From NCBI RefSeq assembly GCF_027409185.1, contig NC_084463.1:1-64000 (forward strand): a stretch of 64,000 nt of DNA. Direction: 5' to 3'. The notes below the pieces were generated by a model that saw nothing but the letters and a program-made list of their open reading frames with translations, was not told the origin of the DNA and made no database searches. The position numbers and the translations under genes are program-made. The DNA comes from Cynocephalus volans. Its lineage: Eukaryota; Chordata; Mammalia; Dermoptera; Cynocephalidae. Within the stretch, counting starts at the first letter, position 1. Each line of letters begins with the position of its first letter. Positions 50,690 through 61,000 of this stretch are shown in pieces.

Positions 50690-53280
50690 AAGAAAAACTG
50701 TAAGAATGCAGAAGATAGAATATTAATGTTGTCAACCATGATTTGGAAGCTGGGGGGGTTGGAGGATGAAAGAAAGAAAGAAAAAAGTTTGTATCACATT
50801 TCCTTGAACATTCATACAAATTTCAATAAAATAATAAAAAGATTGTTAATCTGCATAAAGAAAAACTGTAAGAATGCAGAAGATAGAATATTAATGTTGT
50901 CAACCATGATTTAGAGGCTGGGGGGGGTGGGGGATAAAAGAAAGAAAGAAAAACTGTTGTATCCCATTTCCTTGAACATTCATGAAATTTCAATAAAATA
51001 ATGAAAAGATTGTTAATCTGCATAAAGAAAAAGAGTAAGAAGGCCGAAGATAGCATATGAAATTGTCAACCATGATTTGGAAGCTGGGGGGGGTGGGGGA
51101 TAAAAGAAAGAAAGAAAAACTCTTGTATCCCATTTCCTTGAACATTCATGGATATTTCAATAAAATAATAAAAGATTGTTAATCTGCATAAACAAAAAGA
51201 GTAAGAATGCAGAAGATAGAATATTAATGTTGTCAACCATGATTTCGAAGCTGGGGGCGGTGGGGGATAAAAGAAAGAAAGAAAAACTGTTGTGTCCCAT
51301 TTCCTTGAACATTCATGGAAATTTGAATAAAATAATAAAAAGACTGTTAATTTGCATAAAGAAAAAGTGTAAGAATGCGGAAGATAGAATATTAAAGTTT
51401 TCAACCATGATTTGTAAGCTGGGGGGGTTGGGGGATGAAAGAAAGAAAGAAAAACTGTTGTATCCCATTTCCTTGAACATTCATGGAAATTTCAATAAAA
51501 TAATAAAAAGATTGTTAATCTGCATAAAGAAAAAGTGTAAGAATGCAGAAGATAGTATATTAATGTTGTCAACCATGATTTGGAAGGTGGGGTGTTGTGG
51601 GGGATAAAAGAAAGAAAGAAAAACTGTTGTATGCCATTTCCTTGAACATTCAAGGAAATTTCAATAAAATAATAAAAGATTGTTAATCTGCATAAAGAAA
51701 AACAGTAATAATGCAGAAGATAGAATATTAATGTTGTCAATCATGATTTGGAAGCTGGGGGGGTTGGGGGATGAAAGAAAGAAAGAAAAAGTGTTGTAGC
51801 CTATTTCCTTGAACATTCATGGAAATTTCAATAAAATAATAAAAAGATTGTTAATCTGCCTAAAGAAAGATTAAAAATGCAGAATATAGAATATTAATGT
51901 TGTCAACCATGATTTGGAAGCTGGGGTGTGTTGGGGGATTAAAGAAAGAAAGAAAAACTGTTGTATCCCATTTCCTTGAACATTCATGGAAAGTTCAATA
52001 AAATAATAAAAAGATTGTTAATCTGCATAAAGAAAAAGAGTAAGAATGCAGAAGATAGAATATTAATGTTGTCAAACATGATTTGGAAGCTGGGGGTTGT
52101 GGGGGATAAAAGAAAGAAAGAAAAACTGTTGTATCCCATTTTTTTGAACATTCAGGGCAATTTCAATAAAATAATAATAAGATTGTTAATCTGCATAAAG
52201 AAAAAGAGTAAGAATGCAGAAGATAGAATATTAATGTTGTCAACCATGATTTGGAAGCTGGCGGGGGTGATGGATAAAAGAAAGAAAGAAAAACTGTTGT
52301 ATCCAATTTCCTTGAACATTCATGGAAATTTCAATAAAATAATAAAAACATTGTTAATCTGCATAAAGAAAAAGAGTAAGAATGCAGAAGATAGAATATT
52401 AATGTTGTCAACGATGATGTGGAAGCTGGGGGGTTGTGGGGGATAAAAGAAAGAAAGAAAAACTGTTGTATCCCATTTCCTTGAACATTCATGGAAATTT
52501 CAATAAAATAATAAAAAGATTGTTAACCTGCATAAAGGAAAAGTGTAAGAATGCAGAAGATTGAATATTAATGTTGTCAACCATGATTTGGAAGGTGGGG
52601 TGTTGTGGGGGATAAAAGAAAGAAAGAAAAACTGTTGTATGCCATTTCCTTGGACATTCAAGGAAATTTCAATAAAATAATAAAAGATTGTTAATCTGCA
52701 TAAAGAAAAACAGTAAGAATGCAGAAGATAGAATATTAATGTTGTCAACCATGATTTGGAAGCTAGGGGCGGTGGGGGATAAAAGAAAGAAAGAAAAACT
52801 GTTGTATCCCATTTCCTTGAACATTCATGGAAATATGAATAAAACAATAAAAAGAGTGTTAATCTGCATAAAGAAAAAGAGTAAGAATGCAGAAGATAGA
52901 ATATTAATGTTTTCAACCATGATTTGGAAGCTAGGGGGGTTGGAGGATGAAAGAAAGAAAGAAAAACTTTTGTATCACATTTCCTTGAACTTTCATGGAA
53001 ATTTCAATAAAATAATAAAAAGATTGTTAATCTGCATAAAGAAAAAGTGTAAGAATGCAGAAGATAGTATATTAATGTTGTCAACCTCGATTTGGAAGCT
53101 GGGGTGGTGGGGGATAAAAGAAAGAAAGAAAAAATGTCGTATCACATTTCCTTGAACATTCATACAAATTTAAATAAAATAATAAAAAGATTGTTAGTCT
53201 GCACAAAGAAAAAGTGTAAGAATGCAGAAGATAGAATATGAATGTTGTGAACCATGATTTTGTAGCTGGCGGTGGTGGGG
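50690..53280. repeat. Satellite block B (copy at 57,060-59,650)
   Basis: About 2.6 kb recurs 6,369 bp (38 units) to the right, unit by unit, including the CATACAAATTTCAAT variant and TTAGAGGCTGG. Block B also contains an internal 839 bp (5 unit) duplication partner at about 53,340-54,110. Confidence 0.85.
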
Positions 53281-54579
53281 GATAAAAGAAAGAAAGAAAA
53301 ACTGTTGTATCCCATTTCCTTGAACATTCATGGAAAGTTCAATAAAATAATAAAAAGATTGTTAACCTGCATAAAGTAAAAGTGTAAGAATGCAGAAGAT
53401 TGAATATTAATGTTGTCAACCATGATTTGGAAGGTGGGGTGTTGTGGGGGATAAAAGAAAGAAAGAAAAACTGTTGTATGCCATTTCCTTGGACATTCAA
53501 GGAAATTTCAATAAAATAATAAAAGATTGTTAATCTGCATAAAGAAAAACAGTAAGAATGCAGAAGATATAATATTAATGTTGTCAACCATGATTTGGAA
53601 GCTAGGGGCGGTGGGGGATAAAAGAAAGAAAGAAAAACTGTTGTATCCCATTTCCTTGAACATTCATGGAAATATGAATAAAACAATAAAAAGAGTGTTA
53701 ATCTGCATAAAGAAAAAGAGTAAGAATGCAGAAGATAGAATATTAATGTTTTCAACCTTGATTTGGAAGCTAGGGGGGTTGGAGGATGAAAGAAAGAAAG
53801 AAAAACTTTTGTATCCCATTTCCTTGAACTTTCATGGAAATTTCAATAAAATAATAAAAAGATGGTTAATCTGCATAAAGAAAAAGTGTAAGAATGCAGA
53901 AGATAGTATATTAATGTTGTCAACCTCGATTTGGAAGCTGGGGTGGTGGGGGATAAAAGAAAGAAAGAAAAAATGTCGTATCACATTTCCTTGAACATTC
54001 ATACAAATTTAAATAAAATAATAAAAAGATTGTTAGTCTGCACAAAGAAAAAGTGTAAGAATGCAGAAGATAGAATATGAATGTTGTGAACCATGATTTT
54101 GTAGCTGGCGGTGGTGGGGGATAAAAGAAAGAAAGAAAAACTGTTGTATCCCATTTCCTTGAACATTCATGGAAAGTTCAATAAAATAATAAAAAGATTG
54201 TTAATCTGCATAAAGAAAAAGAGTAAGAATGCAGAAGATAGAATATTAATGTTGTCAACGATGATTGGGAAGCTCGGTGGGTGGGGAGAAAAAGAAAGAA
54301 AGAGAAACTGTTGTATCCCATTTCCTTTAACATTCATGGCAATTTCAATAAAATAATAAAAAGATTGTTAATCTGCATAAAGAAAAAGAGTAAGAATGCA
54401 GGACATAGAATATTAATGTTGTCAAGCATTATTTGGAAGGTGGCGGGGGTGGTGGATAAAATAAAGAAAGAAAAAGTGTTGTAGCCCATTTCCTTGAACA
54501 TTCATGGAAGTTACAATAAAATAATAAAAAGATTGTTAATCTGCATAAAGAAAGATTAAGAATGCAGAAGATAGAATAT

Positions 54580-56150
54580 TAATGTTTTCAACCATGATTT
54601 GGAAGCTGGGGGGGTTGGGGGATGAAAGAAAGAAAGAAAAACTGTTGTATCCCATTTCCTTTAACATTCATGGCAATTTCAATAAAATAAAAAAAGATTG
54701 TTAATCTGCATAAAGAAAAAGAGTGCGAATGCAGAAGATAGAATATTAATGTTATTAAACATGATTTGGAACCTGGGGGGCGTGGGTGATAAGAGAAGAA
54801 AGAAAAATTGTTGTATCCCATTACATTGAACATTCATGGAAATTTCAATAAAATAATAAAAAGGTTGTTAATCTGCATAAAGAAAAAGAGTGAGAATGCA
54901 GAAGATAGAATATTAATGTTGTCAACCATGATTTGGAAGCTGGGGGCGGTGGGGTATAAAAGAAAGAAAGAAAAACTGTTGTATCCCACTTACTTGAACA
55001 TTCATGGAAATTTCAATAAAATAATAAAAAGATTGTTAACCTGCATAAAGAAAAAGAGTAAGAATGCAGGACATAGAATATTAATGTTGTCAAGCATTAT
55101 TTGGAAGGTGGCGGGGGTGGTGGATAAAATAAAGAAAGAAAAAGTGTTGTAGCCCATTGCCTTGAACATTCATGGAAGTTACAATAAAATAATAAAAAGA
55201 TTGTTAATCTGCATAAAGAAAAACTGTAAGAATGCAGAAGATAGAATATTAATGTTGTCAACCATGATTCGGAAGCTGGGGGGGTTGGAGGATGAAAGAA
55301 AGAAAGAAAAACTTTTGTATCACATTTCCTTGAACTTTCATACAAATTTCAATAAAATAATAAAAAGATTGTTAATCTGCATAAAGAAAAACTGTAAGAA
55401 TGCAGAAGATAGAATATTAATGTTGTCAACCATGATTTAGAGGCTGGGGGGGGTGGGGTATAAAAGAAAGAAAGAAAAACTGTTGTATCCCATTTCCTTG
55501 AACATTCATGAAATTTCAATAAAATAATGAAAAGTTTGTTAATCTGCATAAAGAAAAAGAGTAAGAAGGCCGAAGATAGAATATTAAATTGTCAACCATG
55601 ATTTGGAAGCTGGGGGGGGTGGGGGATAAAAGAAAGAAAGAAAAACTGTTGTATCCCATTTCCTTGAACATTCATGGATATTTCAATAAAATAATAAAAG
55701 ATTGTTAATCTGCATAAACCCAAAGAGTAAGAATGCAGAAGATAGAATATTAATGGTGTCAACCATGATTTCGAAGCTGGGGGCGGTGGGGGATAAAAGA
55801 AAGAAAGAAAAACTGTTGTGTCCCATTTCCTTGAACATTCATGGAAATTTGAATAAAATAATAAAAAGACTGTTAATCTGCATAAAGAAAAAGTGTAATA
55901 AAGCAGAAGATAGAATATTAATGTTTTCAACCATGATTTGGAAGCTGGGTGGGTTGGGGGATGAAAGAAAGAAAGAAAAACTGTTGTATCCCATTTCCTT
56001 GAACATTCATGGAAATTTCAATTAAATAATAAAAAGATTGTTAATCTGCATAAAGAAAAAGTGTAAGAATGCAGAAGAGAGTATATTAATGTTGTCAACC
56101 ATGATTTGGAAGGTGGGGTGTTGTGGGGGATAAAAGAAAGAAAGAAAAAC
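54580..56150. repeat. Satellite block C (copy at 56,423-57,993)
   Basis: About 1.57 kb recurs 1,843 bp (11 units) to the right, sharing the odd units GGGTGATAAGAGAAG and GTGGATAAAATAAAG. Confidence 0.85.
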
Positions 56151-56574
56151 TGTTGTATCCCATTTCCTTTAACATTCATGGCAATTTCAATAAAATAATA
56201 AAAAGATTGTTAATCTGCATAAAGGAAAAGAGTACGAATGCAGAAGATAGAATATTAATGTTTTCAACCATGATTTGGAAGCTGGGGGGGTTGGGGGATG
56301 AAAGAAAGAAAGAAAAACTGTTGTATCCCATTTCCTTGAACATTCATGGAAATTTGAATAAAATAATAAAAAGACTGTTAATCTGTATAAAGAAAAAGTG
56401 CAAGAATGCAGAAGATAGAATATTAATGTTTTCAACCATGATTTGGAAGCTGGGGGGGTTGGGGGATGAAAGAAAGAAAGAAAAACTGTTGTACCCATTT
56501 CCTTTAACATTCATGGCAATTTCAATAAAATAAAAAAAGATTGTTAATCTGCATAAAGAAAAAGAGTGCGAATG

Positions 56575-58065
56575 CAGAAGATAGAATATTAATGTTGTCA
56601 AACATGATTTGGAACCTGGGGGGCGTGGGTGATAAGAGAAGAAAGAAAAATTGTTGTATCCCATTACATTGAACATTCATGGAAATTTCAATAAAATAAT
56701 AAAAAGGTTGTTAATCTGCATAAAGAAAAAGAGTGAGAATGCAGAAGATAGAATATTAATGTTGTCAACCATGATTTGGAAGCTGGGGGCGGTGGGGGAT
56801 AAAAGAAAGAAAGAAAAACTGTTGTATCCCACTTACTTGAACATTCATGGAAATTTCAATAAAATAATAAAAAGATTGTTAACCTGCATAAAGAAAAAGA
56901 GTAAGAATGCAGGACATAGAATATTAATGTTGTCAAGCATTATTTGGAAGGTGGCGGGGGTGGTGGATAAAATAAAGAAAGAAAAAGTGTTGTAGCCCAT
57001 TGCCTTGAACATTCATGGAAGTTACAATAAAATAATAAAAAGATTGTTAATCTGCATAAAGAAAAACTGTAAGAATGCAGAAGATAGAATATTAATGTTG
57101 TCAACCATGATTCGGAAGCTGGGGGGGTTGGAGGATGAAAGAAAGAAAGAAAAACTTTTGTATCACATTTCCTTGAACATTCATACAAATTTCAATAAAA
57201 TAATAAAAAGATTGTTAATCTGCATAAAGAAAAACTGTAAGAATGCAGAAGATAGAATATTAATGTTGTCAACCATGATTTAGAGGCTGGGGGGGGTGGG
57301 GGATAAAAGAAAGAAAGAAAAACTGTTGTATCCCATTTCTTTGAACATTCATGAAATTTCAATAAAATAATGAAAAGTTTGTTAATCTGCATAAAGAAAA
57401 AGAGTAAGAAGGCCGAAGATAGAATATTAAATTGTCAACCATGATTTGGAAGCTGGGGGGGGTGGGGGATAAAAGAAAGAAAGAAAAACTGTTGTATCCC
57501 ATTTCCTTGAACATTCATGGATATTTCAATAAAATAATAAAAGATTGTTAATCTGCATAAACAAAAAGAGTAAGAATGCAGAAGATAGAATATTAATGTT
57601 GTCAACCATGATTTCGAAGCTGGGGGCGGTGGGGGATAAAAGAAAGAAAGAAAAACTGTTGTGTCCCATTTCCTTGAACATTCATGGAAATTTGAATAAA
57701 ATAATAAAAAGACTGTTAATCTGCATAAAGAAAAAGTGTAAGAATGCAGAAGATAGAATATTAATGTTTTCAACCATGATTTGTAAGGTGGGGTGGTTGG
57801 GGGATGAAAGAAAGAAAGAAAAACTGTTGTATCCCATTTCCTTGAACATTCATGGAAATTTCAATAAAATAATAAAAAGATTGTTAATCTGCATAAAGAA
57901 AAAGTGTAAGAATGCAGAAGATAGTATATTAATGTTGTCAACCATGATTTGGAAGGTGGGGTGTTGTGGGGGATAAAAGAAAGAAAGAAAAACTGTTGTA
58001 TGCCATTTCCTTGAACATTCAAGGAAATTTCAATAAAATAATAAAAGATTGTTAATCTGCATAAA
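56575..58065. repeat. Satellite block D (copy at 60,429-61,919)
   Basis: About 1.49 kb recurs 3,854 bp (23 units) to the right with very few differences, so this duplication is among the youngest in the array. Confidence 0.85.
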
Positions 58066-61000
58066 GAAAAACAGTAATAATGCAGAAGATAGAATATTAA
58101 TGTTGTCAATCATGATTTGGAAGCTGGGGGGGTTGGGGGATGAAAGAAAGAAAGAAAAAGTGTTGTAGCCTATTTCCTTGAACATTCATGGAAATTTCAA
58201 TAAAATAATAAAAAGATTGTTAATCTGCATAAAGAAAGATTAAGAATGCAGAATATAGAATATTAATGTTGTCAACCATGATTTGGAAGCTGGGGTGTGT
58301 TGGGGGATTAAAGAAAGAAAGAAAAACTGTTGTATCCCATTTCCTTGAACATTCATGGAAAGTTCAATAAAATAATAAAAAGATTGTTAATCTGCATAAA
58401 GAAAAAGAGTAAGAATGCAGAAGATAGAATATTAATGTTGTCAAACATGATTTGGAAGCTGGGGGTTGTGGGGGATAAAAGAAAGAAAGAAAAACTGTTG
58501 TATCCCATTTCTTTGAACATTCATGGCAATTTCAATAAAATAATAATAAGATTGTTAATCTGCATAAAGAAAAAGAGTAAGAATGCAGAAGATAGAATAT
58601 TAATGTTGTCAACCATAATTTGGAAGCTGGCGGGGGTGATGGATAAAAGAAAGAAAGAAAAACTTTTGTATCCAATTTCCTTGAACATTCATGGAAATTT
58701 CAATAAAATAATAAAAAGATTGTTAATCTGCATAAAGAAAAAGAGTAAGAATGCAGAAGATAGAATATTAATGTTGTCAACGATGATTTGGAAGCTGGGG
58801 GGTTGTGGGGGATAAAAGAAAGAAAGAAAAACTGTTTTTTCCCACTTCCTTGAACATTCATGGAAATTCCAATAAAATAATAAACTGATTGTTAACCTGC
58901 ATAAAGTAAAAGTGTAAGAATGCAGAAGATTGAATATTAATGTTGTCAACCATGATTTGGAAAGTGGGGTGTTGTGGGGGATAAAAGAAAGAAAGAAAAA
59001 CTGTTGTATGCCATTTCCTTGAACATTCAAGGAAATTTCAATAAAATAATAAAAGATTGTTAATCTGCATAAAGAAAAACAGTAAGAATGCAGAAGAAGG
59101 AATATTAATGTTGTCAACCATGATTTGGAAGCTAGGGGCGGTGGGGGATAAAAGAAAGAAAGAAAAACTGTTGTATCCCATTTCCTTGAACATTCATGGA
59201 AATTTGAATAAAACAATAAAAAGAGTGTTAATCTGCATAAAGAAAAAGAGTAAGAATGCAGAAGATAGAATATTAATGTTTTCAACCATGATTTGGAAGC
59301 TAGGGGGGTTGGAGGAAGAAAGAAAGAAAGAAAAACTTTTGTATCCCATTTCCTTGAACTTTCATGGAAATTTCAATAAAATAATAAGAAGATTGTTAAT
59401 CTGCATAAAGAAAAAGTGTAAGAATGCAGAAGATAGTATGTTAATGTTGTCAACCTCGATTTGGAAGCTGGGGTGGTGGGGGATAAAAGAAAGAAAGAAA
59501 AAATGTCGTATCACATTTCCTTGAACATTCATACAAATTTAAATAAAATAATAAAAAGATTGTTAGTCTGCACAAAGAAAAAGTGTAAGAATGCAGAAGA
59601 TAGAATATGAATGTTGTGAACCATGATTTTGTAGCTGGCGGTGGTGGGGGATGAAAGAAAGAAAGAAAAACTGTTGTACCCATTTCCTTGAACATTCAAG
59701 GAAATTTCAATAAAATAATAAAAGATTGTTAATCTGCATAAAGAAAAACAGTAAGAATGCAGAAGATAGAATATTAATGTTGTCAACCATGATTTGGAAG
59801 CTAGGGGCGGTGGGGGATAAAAGAAAGAAAGAAAAACTGTTGTATCCCATTTCTTTGAACATTCATGGAAAGTTCAATAAAATAATAAAAAGATTGTTAA
59901 TCTGCATAAAGAAAAAGAGTAAGAATGCAGAAGATAGAATATTAATGTTGTCAACGATGATTGGGAAGCTCGGTGGGTGGGGAGAAAAAGAAAGAAAGAG
60001 AAACTGTTGTATCCCATTTCCTTTAACATTCATGGCAATTTCAATAAAATAATAAAAAGATTGTTAATCTGCATAAAGAAAAAGAGTAAGAATGCAGGAC
60101 ATAGAATATTAATGTTGTCAAGCATTATTTGGAAGGTGGCGGGGGTGGTGGATAAAATAAAGAAAGAAAAAGTGTTGTAGCCCATTTCCTTGAACATTCA
60201 TGGAAGTTACAATAAAATAATAAAAAGATTGTTAATCTGCATAAAGAAAGATTAAGAATGCAGAAGATAGAATATTAATGTTGTCAACCATGATTTGGAA
60301 GCTGGGGGGTGTTGGGGGATAAAAGAAAGAAAGAAAAACTGTTGTATCCCATTTCCTTGAACATTCATGGAAAGTTCAATAAAATAATAAAAGATTGTTA
60401 ATCTGCATAAAGAAAAACTGTAAGAATGCAGAAGATAGAATATTAATGTTGTCAAACATGATTTGGAACCTGGGGGGCGTGGGTGATAAGAGAAGAAAGA
60501 AAAATTGTTGTATCCCATTACATTGAACATTCATGGAAATTTCAATAAAATAATAAAAAGGTTGTTAATCTGCATAAAGAAAAAGAGTGAGAATGCAGAA
60601 GATAGAATATTAATGTTGTCAAACATGATTTGGAAGCTGGGGGCGGTGGGGGATAAAAGAAAGAAAGAAAAACTGTTGTATCCCACTTACTTGAACATTC
60701 ATGGAAATTTCAATAAAATAATAAAAAGATTGTTAACCTGCATAAAGAAAAAGAGTAAGAATGCAGGACATAGAATATTAATGTTGTCAAGCATTATTTG
60801 GAAGGTGGCGGGGGTGGTGGATAAAATAAAGAAAGAAAAAGTGTTGTAGCCCATTGCCTTGAACATTCATGGAAGTTACAATAAAATAATAAAAAGATTG
60901 TTAATCTGCATAAAGAAAAACTGTAAGAATGCAGAAGATAGAATATTAATGTTGCCAACCATGATTCGGAAGCTGGGGGGGTTGGAGGATGAAAGAAAGA

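Noticed and set aside
58689-59285. 198-codon minus-strand open frame in the satellite, and dozens like it
   Set aside because: Follows from the period being a multiple of three and from lack of stops in pyrimidine-rich repeats; frames break at G-run length changes and no known domain appears.
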